NCBI GenBank assembly: GCA_964517875.1
Contig: CAZFEU010000013.1
Span: 1 to 48,525 of the forward strand
DNA from: JAJPXC01 sp964517875
GTDB taxonomy: Bacteria; Bacteroidota; Bacteroidia; Bacteroidales; Muribaculaceae
Length of the DNA: 48,525 bases
Direction of reading: 5' to 3'
Part shown: piece by piece, positions 1 through 7,561 of the stretch
Layout: every line of letters begins with the position of its first letter
Numbering within the stretch: position 1 is the first letter of the stretch
Translations under genes and position numbers: made by a program
The notes under the pieces: model-generated
Seen by the model: only the letters and a program-made list of their open reading frames with translations
What the model was told of the DNA's origin: nothing
Databases searched by the model: none

Positions 1-16
1 CAAAAACTGAAACAAA

Positions 17-361
17 ATGCCAAGATCAGTAAACCACGTAGCTTCAAGAGCTCGCCGTAAAAAAATCCTGAAACTCACCCGCGGTTACTTCGGTTGCCGT
101 CGTAATGTGTGGACCGTTGCCAAAAACACATGGGAAAAAGGTCTTACCTACGCCTACCGCGACCGTAAGAACAAAAAACGCGAATTCCGCGCTCTTTGGA
201 TTCAGCGTATCAACGCTGCCGCACGTCAGGAGGACCTCACCTACTCTAAGTTGATGGGCCTTATCCACAAGGCTGGCATCGAGATCAACCGTAAGGTGCT
301 CGCCGACCTCGCCCTCAACAATCCCGCTGCCTTTAAGGCAATCGTCGAAAAAGTAAAATAA
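17..361 (+). CDS. rplT: 50S ribosomal protein L20
   Basis: The 114-residue product is full length for L20, a 23S rRNA-binding protein needed for early assembly of the large ribosomal subunit. The N-terminus is the very basic, rRNA-binding extension typical of the family (SRARRKKILKLTRGYFG at about residues 10-26), and the globular C-terminal half carries the RINAAAR and IHKAGIEINRK segments. In most bacteria L20 follows infC and rpmI; those genes would lie left of the window, so this is probably the last gene of that operon. A strong hairpin terminator starts 22 bases after the stop codon. Nothing unusual is seen. Confidence 0.98.
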   Translation: MPRSVNHVASRARRKKILKLTRGYFGCRRNVWTVAKNTWEKGLTYAYRDRKNKKREFRALWIQRINAAARQEDLTYSKLMGLIHKAGIEINRKVLADLALNNPAAFKAIVEKVK

Positions 362-382
362 TCCAATTCGACTGATATCACA

Positions 383-415
383 GCAGGGCACCCCACACAG
401 GGTGCCCTGCCTTTA
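383..415 (+). terminator. Terminator after rplT
   Basis: A perfect 10-bp stem (GCAGGGCACC at 383-392 with GGTGCCCTGC at 401-410) with an 8-base loop is followed by CTTTATATT. It lies just after rplT and should end the infC-rpmI-rplT type transcript. Confidence 0.8.
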
Positions 416-483
416 TATTCTATCAGCTCGCAGTGAATCAAAGTTGTGAAAGTTGTCAAAGTTTTGAAGGTTATTTTGTGGGT

Positions 484-650
484 TTCGCCCAAAAAGTAGG
501 GCTGAACCACGGTTCAGCCGCATAACATCCTCATGTGTCGGCTTTTCGGCTACATTGGAAGCAGGCCTACGGCATGGCGCCGTCTACAAGTTGCTGGCTC
601 CGTGGGACAAGTAAATGGGGCCGTGCCTATTTCGACACAGCCCCATCCGT
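484..650. other. Intergenic region with two GC-rich hairpins
   Basis: Between the rplT terminator and the tRNA no coding sequence is convincing. Two clear hairpins are present: 500-507/512-519 (GGCTGAAC with GTTCAGCC, 4-base loop) and 615-621/640-646 (ATGGGGC with GCCCCAT). They may be part of a transcribed structure or remnants of repeats. The function is not recognised. Confidence 0.3.
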
Positions 651-663
651 CAACTTAGCTTTG

Positions 664-738
664 AGCCGCGAGTGGGACTCGAACCCACGACCTTCTCGTT
701 ACGAATGAGATGCTCTAACCAACTGAGCTATTGCGGCT
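664..738 (-). tRNA. tRNA-Thr (anticodon CGT)
   Basis: Read on the minus strand, the 75-base sequence folds as a tRNA. The acceptor strand AGCCGCA is matched by TCGCGGCT, the D-arm is of AGCTCAGTTGGTTAGAGC type, and the anticodon loop is TTCGTAA. The T-arm is GTGGG TTCGAGT CCCAC. The anticodon CGT reads ACG, threonine. The anticodon stem TCTCA/CGAGA has one A-C mismatch next to the loop. CCA is not encoded. Confidence 0.95.
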
Positions 739-971
739 TAAAAATATCTTTCACAACGGCATCATGCCTCAACAGGCATTTTGCGTCACAAAGGTAACAA
801 TATTATTCGACTTAAGCAAATGCAACTCTCATCCCAACACGCAGGCTCAAAATTCTTCCACTCATCTCATTAGATTTTCAAAAAACAAGTCGCAACTCGT
901 TGGCACAATTCCATGAGCCATTATCCCATCGTAATGGCACGTGCGGTGGCGTAGCCACGGAATATTAGTAG

Positions 972-993
972 CCGTGGGTGAATCAACCCACGG
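972..993. repeat. REP-like hairpin, left flank of transposase
   Basis: CCGTGGGT at 972-979 pairs with ACCCACGG at 986-993 around a 6-base loop. It is in inverted orientation to the hairpin at 1542-1562. Together they bracket the transposase gene, as expected for REP/IS200-type ends recognised by Y1 transposases. Confidence 0.7.
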
Positions 994-1018
994 GTTAAGG
1001 TATAGTCTCAAGAATAAT

Positions 1019-1034
1019 GACCAATTTATTGGTC
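1019..1034. repeat. 16-bp palindrome at the 3' end of the transposase gene
   Basis: A perfect palindrome (GACCAATT/AATTGGTC) overlaps the last codons and the stop codon of the transposase. A matching type of palindrome (1504-1519) sits just upstream of its start. It may be a terminator or part of the transposon end structure. Confidence 0.5.
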
Positions 1035-1481
1035 AAATTGGGGGAGATAGCGTTCTTCATAAACTACGCCATTAACCTCTAACAATCTTTTAAACTCATC
1101 AATCGTCCCAATCTTTGTATGGTGTTCCTTTTGATTAGTTATATATTGAGCCACGGCTCTTTCATGCGATTTTGAAATGGAAAATATGCTGTAACCGTCT
1201 TGCCATGCAAATTTGCATTTAAATTTTGGTTTAAGCCATTGATTTGTAGCCAATTTTAAATCCTTCACGAGCTTTGGAATATCTATAGTGGGCTTACATC
1301 CAATCAATAAATGTACATGATCATAATATCCACCTATGGCTATTGGTTTATGTCCGTGGTTTTTGATTATTCCAGCCATATAGCTATACAATTCATCGCA
1401 CAAATGTTGTCCTATCATTACCTCACGATGTTTTACCGCAAATACAATATGAAATATAAGTTGTGAAAAAGTATTAGCCAT
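1026..1481 (-). CDS. tnpA: REP-associated / IS200-IS605-type Y1 transposase
   Basis: The 151-residue product is a single-domain HUH transposase. The HUH motif is H55-V56-H57 (YYDHVHLLIG), and the catalytic tyrosine is Y113 on the C-terminal helix (AVAQYITNQKEHH), with Q117 as the usual metal-helping residue. These enzymes cut and join single-stranded DNA at hairpins. The length matches TnpA of IS200/IS605 and RAYT proteins. No tnpB or IS200-type accessory gene is present. The gene is flanked by inverted hairpins at 972-993 and 1542-1562, and by short palindromes at 1019-1034 and 1504-1519, which favours a REP-associated (RAYT) element. The frame is intact. Confidence 0.9.
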   Translation of the reverse strand: MANTFSQLIFHIVFAVKHREVMIGQHLCDELYSYMAGIIKNHGHKPIAIGGYYDHVHLLIGCKPTIDIPKLVKDLKLATNQWLKPKFKCKFAWQDGYSIFSISKSHERAVAQYITNQKEHHTKIGTIDEFKRLLEVNGVVYEERYLPQFDQ

Positions 1482-1503
1482 TGTTGAGGTAATTTTGTTA
1501 TTC

Positions 1504-1519
1504 GACCGATAAATCGGTC
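1504..1519. repeat. 16-bp palindrome upstream of the transposase start
   Basis: GACCGATA/AATCGGTC-type palindrome (GACCGAT with ATCGGTC) lies 23 bases upstream of the transposase start codon. It resembles the palindrome at the other end of the gene. Confidence 0.5.
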
Positions 1520-1541
1520 AGAATCAATCGTTTTAGCTATT

Positions 1542-1562
1542 CCGTGGGTTAGTCACCCACGG
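1542..1562. repeat. REP-like hairpin, right flank of transposase
   Basis: CCGTGGGT at 1542-1549 pairs with ACCCACGG at 1555-1562 around TAGTC. With the flanking GTAGC it is an inverted copy of the left hairpin, so the pair likely defines the ends of the mobile unit (about 966-1567). From 1563 to 1685 only a small stem with a T-run (about 1574-1593) is seen. Confidence 0.7.
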
Positions 1563-1685
1563 CTACATTATTTTGACCGCTACACGGTTTTTTTGCGATA
1601 CAATGACAGGAGTTGACACACTTCACCATTAAAGTTGTTATGAGGTGGTCATGGTGTAAGGGTGGCCACAGAAGATCCGCGGGTA

Positions 1686-3080
1686 TTACATCAGCGACTG
1701 CTTGCTGTAAGTGAGTTTTACTTTCACTTTGTCGAGCAGTAACCTTGCCATAGCGGGTGTATCGACATATGGCACTATGGCACTGACATAATAGGTGGGA
1801 TTGTAAGTCGATGTAGTCTCAACCTTCACACTCACCGGAGTCAGTGTAAACGTATAGTCATCGGCTGTTATCTCGCCCTTATCGAGCATCTCAAGCAAGT
1901 ATCCGCGCATGCCTGAGAAACTATACTGCTTTTTGGTGGCGTCGTAAGTGGCGTAGAACGAGTAGATATTGTCGGTCACCTGATTTTTAGCAAAAAACTC
2001 GTCACGCTTGCTGGTGAGCACCATCAACAGATTCTCGGGGGGATTGATGCCATAATCGTTGGCAATCTCCTCAACCGGCACTACGAAATTCAGCGTGTTA
2101 ATCACCGTCAGCGAGTTGGGGTTGGCACGATAGCGCTCGATCATATCCACAAGGGGGAATGTGATCTGCACATCCATTCCGGCGGGAGCCACAAGCACAG
2201 CGTCACCATCCTTAGCCATCTGCTTGAGATTATCGGCTATTTTCAAGGATATATTGTTGTTGGTGATAACCTCGGGCGACACTGTGTAATAATTGGCATA
2301 TGCGCTCACTATCGTGTCGGCTCCGGTCTTTGTGGTGTCGGGCTTATGGAAGTGCATACGCAACTGGTTGCCTTCAATCTTCATCACACGACCCGCCCCG
2401 TAAGAGTTGGCCACATACAATCCGGGAAATATCTTAGCGAAGGTAGACGGCTCGAGATATGAAGTAGGATTGTCGAGATATGCCTTGTATAGTCGCTGCC
2501 CCAGCTCGCGGGGAAGTGTGGCGCTGATATACCGGTACTTCTTATTCTGTAGTGTGTCGACATCACCACCCCCGGCGTTGCATGAATACACCTTGGTGGA
2601 TATAGGTTTGGTGGGGTCGTAGCACTGCTCGGCCGCAGGGTTGAAGTCGGAGTAGATGGGCGACGGCAGCTGCTTGGTCAGCTCGTAGATTGTCAAGCCC
2701 ATCGGCGTGATCGAATCACCCACAAATCCTCCGAATGGCACGGCAAGCAACATCTCAACGGAGTCGATATCGTTTACGCTTATTCCAACAGTGTCAAGGG
2801 CACTCGAGGGGAGATATTGAGTGACAAAATCGGAGGTGAAGCTACCATACTCAGCGGCATCTATGCTGCCTAACAGCTGCGTGACGGTGCGCGATTGGAT
2901 ACGCTCATTTTCTACCGTATGCCCTGAAACTGTATAAACTGAGTCAACTACAATCTGGATTTCGTCCTGCACTATCGTTGAACCGATGTTGCCACTCTCG
3001 TTGCAGGCCGATAAGGCCCACATCGTCATAGCGGCTCCAATCAGATATGTGAGTATTTTCATTTGGTTGAGATGTGTCAT
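1686..3080 (-). CDS. DUF4270 family lipoprotein
   Basis: The 464-residue product resembles the DUF4270 family, Bacteroidetes cell-surface or periplasmic lipoproteins of unknown role. A lipoprotein signal is clear: ILTYLIGAAMTMWALSAC, with Cys 20 if translation starts at the internal Met (3062) and Cys 26 from 3080. The start at 3080 overlaps the stop codon of the upstream gene as TAATG, which supports translational coupling, but the internal ATG gives a neater signal peptide. The mature part starts with the family's GNIGSTIVQDEIQIVVDSVYT-like region and repeats a beta-rich pattern. In other Bacteroidales this family often neighbours the short glycogen-synthase-like gene found here. The molecular function is unknown. 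Confidence 0.85.
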   Translation of the reverse strand: MTHLNQMKILTYLIGAAMTMWALSACNESGNIGSTIVQDEIQIVVDSVYTVSGHTVENERIQSRTVTQLLGSIDAAEYGSFTSDFVTQYLPSSALDTVGISVNDIDSVEMLLAVPFGGFVGDSITPMGLTIYELTKQLPSPIYSDFNPAAEQCYDPTKPISTKVYSCNAGGGDVDTLQNKKYRYISATLPRELGQRLYKAYLDNPTSYLEPSTFAKIFPGLYVANSYGAGRVMKIEGNQLRMHFHKPDTTKTGADTIVSAYANYYTVSPEVITNNNISLKIADNLKQMAKDGDAVLVAPAGMDVQITFPLVDMIERYRANPNSLTVINTLNFVVPVEEIANDYGINPPENLLMVLTSKRDEFFAKNQVTDNIYSFYATYDATKKQYSFSGMRGYLLEMLDKGEITADDYTFTLTPVSVKVETTSTYNPTYYVSAIVPYVDTPAMARLLLDKVKVKLTYSKQSLM

Positions 3081-3904
3081 TATTGAAGTAACGAGCGGTA
3101 AAACTCGGCATAAGCATCGGCATTGTCCTCATTGCCGCTGTAAGAAAGCATAGGCTTTCCTGATGCCTTGGCATATGCGAGAATTGAGTCGCTTACATTG
3201 TCGGTGGCCTGCACAATAGCGTCGGCATGATCTATTGCAAGGCGGGTAAGAGCTTCGTAATCCACTCCACCGCCCGACGCTGTCAGCGCAGTAAGGTCGT
3301 CGGCCGAAAGATCGTCCATCAACAGCTTCTCCACGAATCGATCGTCAAGTGTGCCATCGAATTTATCGTCCTGAAGCGAGTATACTACCTTTGATGCGCT
3401 GAATGACGGGTCGTCACTGTAATTTTTCTTGATATATATGGGAGCAAGGGCTGATATCCAACCTGAGCAGTGCACCACTGCGGCCTCCCAGCGCAACTTC
3501 TTGACGGTCTCAACCACGCCGCGCACATAGAATATCGAGCGCTCGTCGTTGTCCTCGGGGAGTTGGCGTATCTCGATATCGCCGGCACCGCTGCGGCGGA
3601 AATAATCGTCATTGTCAATGAAGTACACCTGCATTCTTGCTGGCTGGAGAGTGGCCACCTTGATAATCAGCGGGTGATCGGTATCATCGATGATGAGATT
3701 CATGCCTGATAGACGTATCACCTCGTGCAACTGATTGCGACGCTCGTTGATGCAACCATATTTTGGCATAAACGTGCGCACCTCAAATCCGCGCTCCTGC
3801 ATCGACTGCGGCAGCCTGACACTAAGGGTTGACATCGGTGTTGCTGGTAGATAGGGTGTAATTTCTTGCGAGATGAATAGTACTTTAGGCTTGTCCATTA
3901 ACAA
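3080..3904 (-). CDS. Glycogen/starch synthase N-terminal domain (GT5) protein
   Basis: The 274-residue product matches the N-terminal Rossmann half of GT5 glycogen/starch synthases: KVLFISQEITPYLP at the N-terminus, then VRLPQSMQERGFEVRTFMP and a VVHCSGWISAL segment. A full synthase is about 480 residues. The C-terminal ADP-glucose-binding half is absent, with no sign of a frameshift. This short form is annotated in many Bacteroidales, so it is probably a family trait and not a broken gene. Whether it is catalytic is doubtful. It overlaps the following DUF4270 gene. The next box upstream is a TATCTTCG at about 3953-3960 on the minus strand, close to the Bacteroidetes -7 consensus. Alternative start: Met 3. 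Confidence 0.75.
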   Translation of the reverse strand: MLMDKPKVLFISQEITPYLPATPMSTLSVRLPQSMQERGFEVRTFMPKYGCINERRNQLHEVIRLSGMNLIIDDTDHPLIIKVATLQPARMQVYFIDNDDYFRRSGAGDIEIRQLPEDNDERSIFYVRGVVETVKKLRWEAAVVHCSGWISALAPIYIKKNYSDDPSFSASKVVYSLQDDKFDGTLDDRFVEKLLMDDLSADDLTALTASGGGVDYEALTRLAIDHADAIVQATDNVSDSILAYAKASGKPMLSYSGNEDNADAYAEFYRSLLQ

Positions 3905-4119
3905 TTATTCTATTAGCCGGTGTCGCAGCCGACAGTGATTGAGATATTACGCGAAGATAGCTATTTTTAGCGAAGTTTCCACCACTTACGCCCTATTTTT
4001 ATTTCAACATCCGTGACTCATCCGCTCCATTTATATAAAATTAGTTAATTTTTGCCATCATCAACACTTGGATGGCATTTTGTGCGAATCTTGATGGATA
4101 AAATTAAAGAATTATTGAG

Positions 4120-4127
4120 TAACTTTG
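4120..4127 (+). promoter_or_regulatory. Bacteroidetes -7 box upstream of pfp
   Basis: TAACTTTG fits the TAnnTTTG -7 consensus exactly and lies 49 bases before the chosen pfp start. No good -33 TTTG is present at the usual spacing, so the call rests on the -7 box alone. The rest of 3905-4176 is AT-rich divergent intergenic sequence. Confidence 0.5.
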
Positions 4128-4176
4128 TGCCAAATTTTTGATATACAAATTCAACCCATTAATACCCATCTGCTTA

Positions 4177-5820
4177 ATGAAAAAAAGTGCATTGCAGAAA
4201 GCGCGCGCCATTTACCAGCCCAAGCTCCCCATAGTTCTCACAGGAGCGGTAAAGGCTGTTGAAGGCAAGCCCACCGAGTCAGTGGCCGATCAGGCCGATA
4301 TCAAGGCTCTGTTTCCCAACACTTACGGACTTCCCGAGCTGAAGTTTGAGAAAAACCCCAACCCAGTAGCCGGCAAGCCCATCAACGTGGGCGTCATCCT
4401 CTCAGGAGGTCAGGCTCCTGGCGGACACAACGTTATCAGCGGCCTATTCGACGGAATCAAGCGCATACACCGCGACAGCCGTCTTTATGGCTTCCTCATG
4501 GGCCCCAGCGGCCTCGTTGACCATGAATACATGGAACTCACAGCCGACATAATCAACGAGTATCGCAACACCGGCGGCTTTGACATCATCGGTTCGGGAC
4601 GCACAAAGCTCGAATCAAAAGAGCAATTCGACAAAGGTCTTGAGATCATCAAGGAGCTCGACATCAAGGCTCTGGTAATAATCGGCGGTGACGACTCAAA
4701 CACCAACGCCGCTATACTTGCCGAATACTATAAGAGCATCGGCGCCCCCGTACAGGTAATCGGTTGCCCCAAAACCATCGATGGCGACCTTAAGAACTCA
4801 CAGATCGAAACTTCATTCGGCTTCGACACCGCCACCAAAGTTTACTCAGAGGTAATCGGCAACATACAGCGCGACTGCAACTCGGCTAAGAAATACTGGC
4901 ACTTCGTGAAACTCATGGGCCGCTCGGCATCACACATAGCTCTTGAGTGCGCATTGCAGACACAGCCCAACATATGCATCATCTCAGAGGAAGTTGAGGC
5001 CAAGAACCTCTCACTCGACGATGTAGTGGCCAGCGTGGCCGACGTAGTTGCCGCCCGCGCCGCCCGTGGCAACAACTTCGGCACAGTGCTTATCCCCGAA
5101 GGCCTTATCGAGTTCATCCCCGCCATCAAAGCCCTGATTGCCGAGCTCAACGACGTGCTGGCCAAGGCTGATGTAACCGGTAAGAGCGCTGACGAGATCG
5201 TAGAGTACATCAAAGCCAATCTCGCCCCGGCCAATGCCGCCACGCTCGCATCACTCCCCGACACCGTGGCCCGTCAACTCTGCCTCGACCGCGACCCCCA
5301 CGGCAACGTGCAGGTATCGCTCATCGAAACCGAGAAGCTGTTGTCGCAGATGGTAGCCAACAAGCTCGAATCAATGCGCGCCGAGGGTCGCTACAACGGC
5401 AAGTTCTCACCTCTACACCACTTCTTCGGCTACGAAGGACGCTGCGCCGACCCATCCAACTTCGACGCTGATTACTGCTACGCCCTGGGCTTCAACGCCA
5501 CATGCCTGATCAATGCCGGCGTTACCGGCTACATGTCATCGGTGCGCAACCTCACCAAGCCTTCAGTGCAGTGGGTTGCCGGCGGTATACCCATCACCAT
5601 GATGATGAATATGGAGCGTCGTCACGGCAAGATGAAGCCTGTGATTCAGAAAGCCCTCGTTGACCTTAACGGAGCTCCCTTCCTCAAGTTTGCGTCAAAG
5701 CGCGACGACTGGGCAGTGAATACTTGCTACATCTATCCCGGCCCCATTCAGTACTTCGGCCCGGCTGAGGTGTGCGACCAGCCCTCGCTCACGCTCCAAT
5801 ACGAGCACCAAGGCAAATAA
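4177..5820 (+). CDS. pfp: Pyrophosphate-fructose 6-phosphate 1-phosphotransferase
   Basis: The 547-residue product is a long-form PPi-dependent phosphofructokinase, reversibly making fructose 1,6-bisphosphate from fructose 6-phosphate and PPi in glycolysis. Visible signatures are GVILSGGQAPGGHN (phosphate-binding loop), GGDDSNTNA with the Asp that marks PPi dependence, PKTIDGDL with the catalytic Asp, and LMGRSASHIALECA. The length fits the plant/Bacteroidetes type (about 550) and not the 320-residue ATP enzyme. I chose the ATG at 4177 (MKKSALQKARAIYQPKLP); an in-frame ATG at 4138 would add 13 residues unlike family N-termini. The gene is monocistronic: its own promoter box precedes it and a strong terminator follows. 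Confidence 0.95.
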   Translation: MKKSALQKARAIYQPKLPIVLTGAVKAVEGKPTESVADQADIKALFPNTYGLPELKFEKNPNPVAGKPINVGVILSGGQAPGGHNVISGLFDGIKRIHRDSRLYGFLMGPSGLVDHEYMELTADIINEYRNTGGFDIIGSGRTKLESKEQFDKGLEIIKELDIKALVIIGGDDSNTNAAILAEYYKSIGAPVQVIGCPKTIDGDLKNSQIETSFGFDTATKVYSEVIGNIQRDCNSAKKYWHFVKLMGRSASHIALECALQTQPNICIISEEVEAKNLSLDDVVASVADVVAARAARGNNFGTVLIPEGLIEFIPAIKALIAELNDVLAKADVTGKSADEIVEYIKANLAPANAATLASLPDTVARQLCLDRDPHGNVQVSLIETEKLLSQMVANKLESMRAEGRYNGKFSPLHHFFGYEGRCADPSNFDADYCYALGFNATCLINAGVTGYMSSVRNLTKPSVQWVAGGIPITMMMNMERRHGKMKPVIQKALVDLNGAPFLKFASKRDDWAVNTCYIYPGPIQYFGPAEVCDQPSLTLQYEHQGK

Positions 5821-5854
5821 TACTACCACAAGTAGTCGACATTACGATTTTTAC

Positions 5855-5896
5855 ACATCGCCAAGTCTCTTCAGCGGGATTTGGCGATGTTTTTTT
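5855..5896 (+). terminator. Intrinsic terminator after pfp
   Basis: A perfect 10-bp stem (ACATCGCCAA at 5855-5864 with TTGGCGATGT at 5881-5890) is followed directly by a run of Ts (5891-5896). It ends pfp and excludes any start of the next gene upstream of about 5897. Confidence 0.9.
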
Positions 5897-5909
5897 CGCA
5901 CCAATTCAT

Positions 5910-5917
5910 TATCTTTG
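5910..5917 (+). promoter_or_regulatory. -7 box for the NlpC/P60 gene, very short leader
   Basis: TATCTTTG matches TAnnTTTG and ends only 8 bases before the ATG at 5926. It lies just beyond the pfp terminator. If used, the transcript would start within a few bases of the start codon, giving a nearly leaderless mRNA. Confidence 0.55.
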
Positions 5918-5925
5918 CATCCAGT

Positions 5926-6579
5926 ATGAAACGCCACGCTCTCCACATCGCCGTCTTTGCATCGATAATACTGCTGATGATTTTATCGGCATGCGGCCCG
6001 GCACGCAACACCCAGCGGAGCCAATACAACGACCGTACACAGCCACTCACATCAAGACAGAAAAAAGAGCTGGTGAAGGAAGCGAAAAAGTGGCTCGGCA
6101 CGAGCTATCGATATGGCGGGCATTCACGCCAAGGCACCGATTGCTCGGGCATGGTGATGGAGGTTTATCGTAAGGTGTGCAACGTGTCGCTACCCCGCTC
6201 GTCGCACGAGCAGCAGGCCTACTGCAAAGACATTAAGAAAAAAGACCTTACCGAGGGCGATCTCATTTTCTTCTGCACGGGTAGCGCCGGCAGAGTGTCG
6301 CACGTAGGCATGTATATCGGCGACGGGCAGATGGTGCACGCTTCATCGTCGCGAGGGGTCATCATCAGCGAGCTCGACGATCGTTACTACTCCCGCACCT
6401 ATCATTCATCAGGCCGTGTGTTTGCATCCGCCACTAATGAAACCAACGTCAGCACTCCCTCCCCACTGCCTGTGGCACAACCCACCATTCCCTCTCCGCT
6501 TGAAATTCAGCCACAAATCGACCTTGAGGATATAATCGACGCAAAAGTCGACTCTACCTATACAAACATGTTCGACTGA
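5926..6579 (+). CDS. NlpC/P60 family lipoprotein, cell-wall hydrolase
   Basis: The 217-residue product has a lipoprotein signal (MKRHALHIAVFASIILLMILSAC in outline, lipobox LSAC) and an NlpC/P60 cysteine peptidase domain at about residues 40-150. Catalytic Cys lies in GTDCSGMV, catalytic His in VSHVGMYIGDGQ, and the third polar residue in VHASSSRG. Such enzymes cut D-Glu-mDAP or similar links in peptidoglycan stems, at the outer-membrane inner face or periplasm. A Pro-rich tail follows. The start at 5926 is chosen because upstream in-frame starts (TTG 5881, ATG 5887) fall within the pfp terminator. The gene precedes engB by 42 bases and may be cotranscribed with it. Confidence 0.92.
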   Translation: MKRHALHIAVFASIILLMILSACGPARNTQRSQYNDRTQPLTSRQKKELVKEAKKWLGTSYRYGGHSRQGTDCSGMVMEVYRKVCNVSLPRSSHEQQAYCKDIKKKDLTEGDLIFFCTGSAGRVSHVGMYIGDGQMVHASSSRGVIISELDDRYYSRTYHSSGRVFASATNETNVSTPSPLPVAQPTIPSPLEIQPQIDLEDIIDAKVDSTYTNMFD

Positions 6580-6621
6580 TTGAGCGTTAGATATATATTA
6601 CAACCCTTATAACCAAAAGAT

Positions 6622-7236
6622 ATGATAGTCAACGAAGCAAGATTTGTAATCTCCAACACCGATATCAATAAGTGCCCACAGGATGTAAAACACGAATACG
6701 CATTCATAGGGCGCTCCAATGTGGGAAAATCCTCTCTGATCAACATGATCACCAATCGCAAGGGATTGGCCAAGACATCGCAACTGCCTGGCAAGACCCT
6801 GCTCATCAACCACTTTCTCATCAACAATGAGTGGTATCTCGTCGACCTTCCCGGCTATGGCTACGCACAGCGAGGCAAAGAGCAGCGCGAGGAGCTGCAA
6901 CGCATCATACAGACCTACATCCTGGGCCGTCAGCAGATGACCAACCTATTCTTGCTCATCGACGTGCGCCACGAACCCCAGAAAATCGACCTCGAATTTA
7001 TGGAATGGCTCGGCGAAAACGGCGTACCGTTCAGCATTGTGTTCACCAAGGCCGACAAGCTCGCCAAATCCACCGTACAGAGGCATGTGGCCGATTACTG
7101 CGCCAAACTCCTTGAGCAATGGGAGGAGCTGCCTCCGGTTTTTGTCACCTCATCGGTTGACCGCGTAGGCCGTGATCAGATACTCGACTACATCGAGCAG
7201 CTCAACCAGCTACCCCTGGTCACACCCCAAGAGTAA
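6622..7236 (+). CDS. engB: Ribosome biogenesis GTPase YihA/YsxC/EngB
   Basis: The 204-residue product is a small TRAFAC GTPase of the EngB family, which acts in late assembly of the 50S subunit. The G1 motif is GRSNVGKSSL, G3 is DLPGYGYA, G4 is TKADK and G5 is VTSS. The length is normal. The family signature KTLLINHFLIN follows the switch I area. The start ATG follows a 42-base gap from the NlpC gene without a visible terminator. No oddities. Confidence 0.96.
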   Translation: MIVNEARFVISNTDINKCPQDVKHEYAFIGRSNVGKSSLINMITNRKGLAKTSQLPGKTLLINHFLINNEWYLVDLPGYGYAQRGKEQREELQRIIQTYILGRQQMTNLFLLIDVRHEPQKIDLEFMEWLGENGVPFSIVFTKADKLAKSTVQRHVADYCAKLLEQWEELPPVFVTSSVDRVGRDQILDYIEQLNQLPLVTPQE

Positions 7237-7300
7237 GCCACGGCTCGAACTATTGCGCTCCGCCCGGCGTTATAATTTTAAAACAATAAAAATTATAACT

Positions 7301-7471
7301 ATGAGCGACAAGAAAAAATGTTGCAAGTGCAACAATATCGAGAAAGAAGTTAAGAGCTATCCCGGCGTAGCTACCGACGTAGCCGACCAGGAGCAGACCA
7401 ACAAAGCAGAGGTAAAGCAAGCCACCGAGCTCCTCAACAACAATCCCCGCAACAACGGCGATCCCGTCTAA
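7301..7471 (+). CDS. Small cysteine-containing hypothetical protein
   Basis: The 56-residue product starts MSDKKKCCKCNNIEKEVK, has a CCxC cluster near the N-terminus and an acidic, Gln/Asn-rich, probably disordered tail. The ATG at 7301 is preferred over an in-frame start at 7172 because the upstream part lies inside engB. It is preceded by an AT-rich segment (TATAATTTTAAAACAATAAAAATTATAACT) suited to initiation. The CCxC cluster could bind metal, but no family is recognised. A bidirectional terminator follows, separating it from tatC. Confidence 0.6.
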   Translation: MSDKKKCCKCNNIEKEVKSYPGVATDVADQEQTNKAEVKQATELLNNNPRNNGDPV

Positions 7472-7523
7472 CCGTCTATCCACACCAAGTCGCAAAACAG
7501 CATTCTGCGATACTGAAAGAAAT

Positions 7524-7561
7524 ACCGACCGATTTACCTTCGTTTAAGTAAATCGGCCGGT
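7524..7561. terminator. Bidirectional terminator between convergent genes
   Basis: ACCGACCGATTTAC at 7524-7537 pairs with GTAAATCGGCCGGT at 7548-7561 (14 positions, one G-T type mismatch). T-rich sequence lies on both sides. It touches the tatC stop codon and would stop both the engB-side transcript and the CXXX-tat operon. Confidence 0.8.

Noticed and set aside
1026..1685. IS605 with tnpB
   Set aside because: Only tnpA is present; the flanking sequence has no room for tnpB.
3080..3904. Truncated glycogen synthase as a pseudogene
   Set aside because: The frame is clean, coupled to the next gene, and short forms are common in Bacteroidales.
4842..5264. 140-codon minus-strand frame inside pfp
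   Set aside because: Low-complexity Ala/Ser composition antisense to a clear gene; typical shadow of GC-rich coding sequence.
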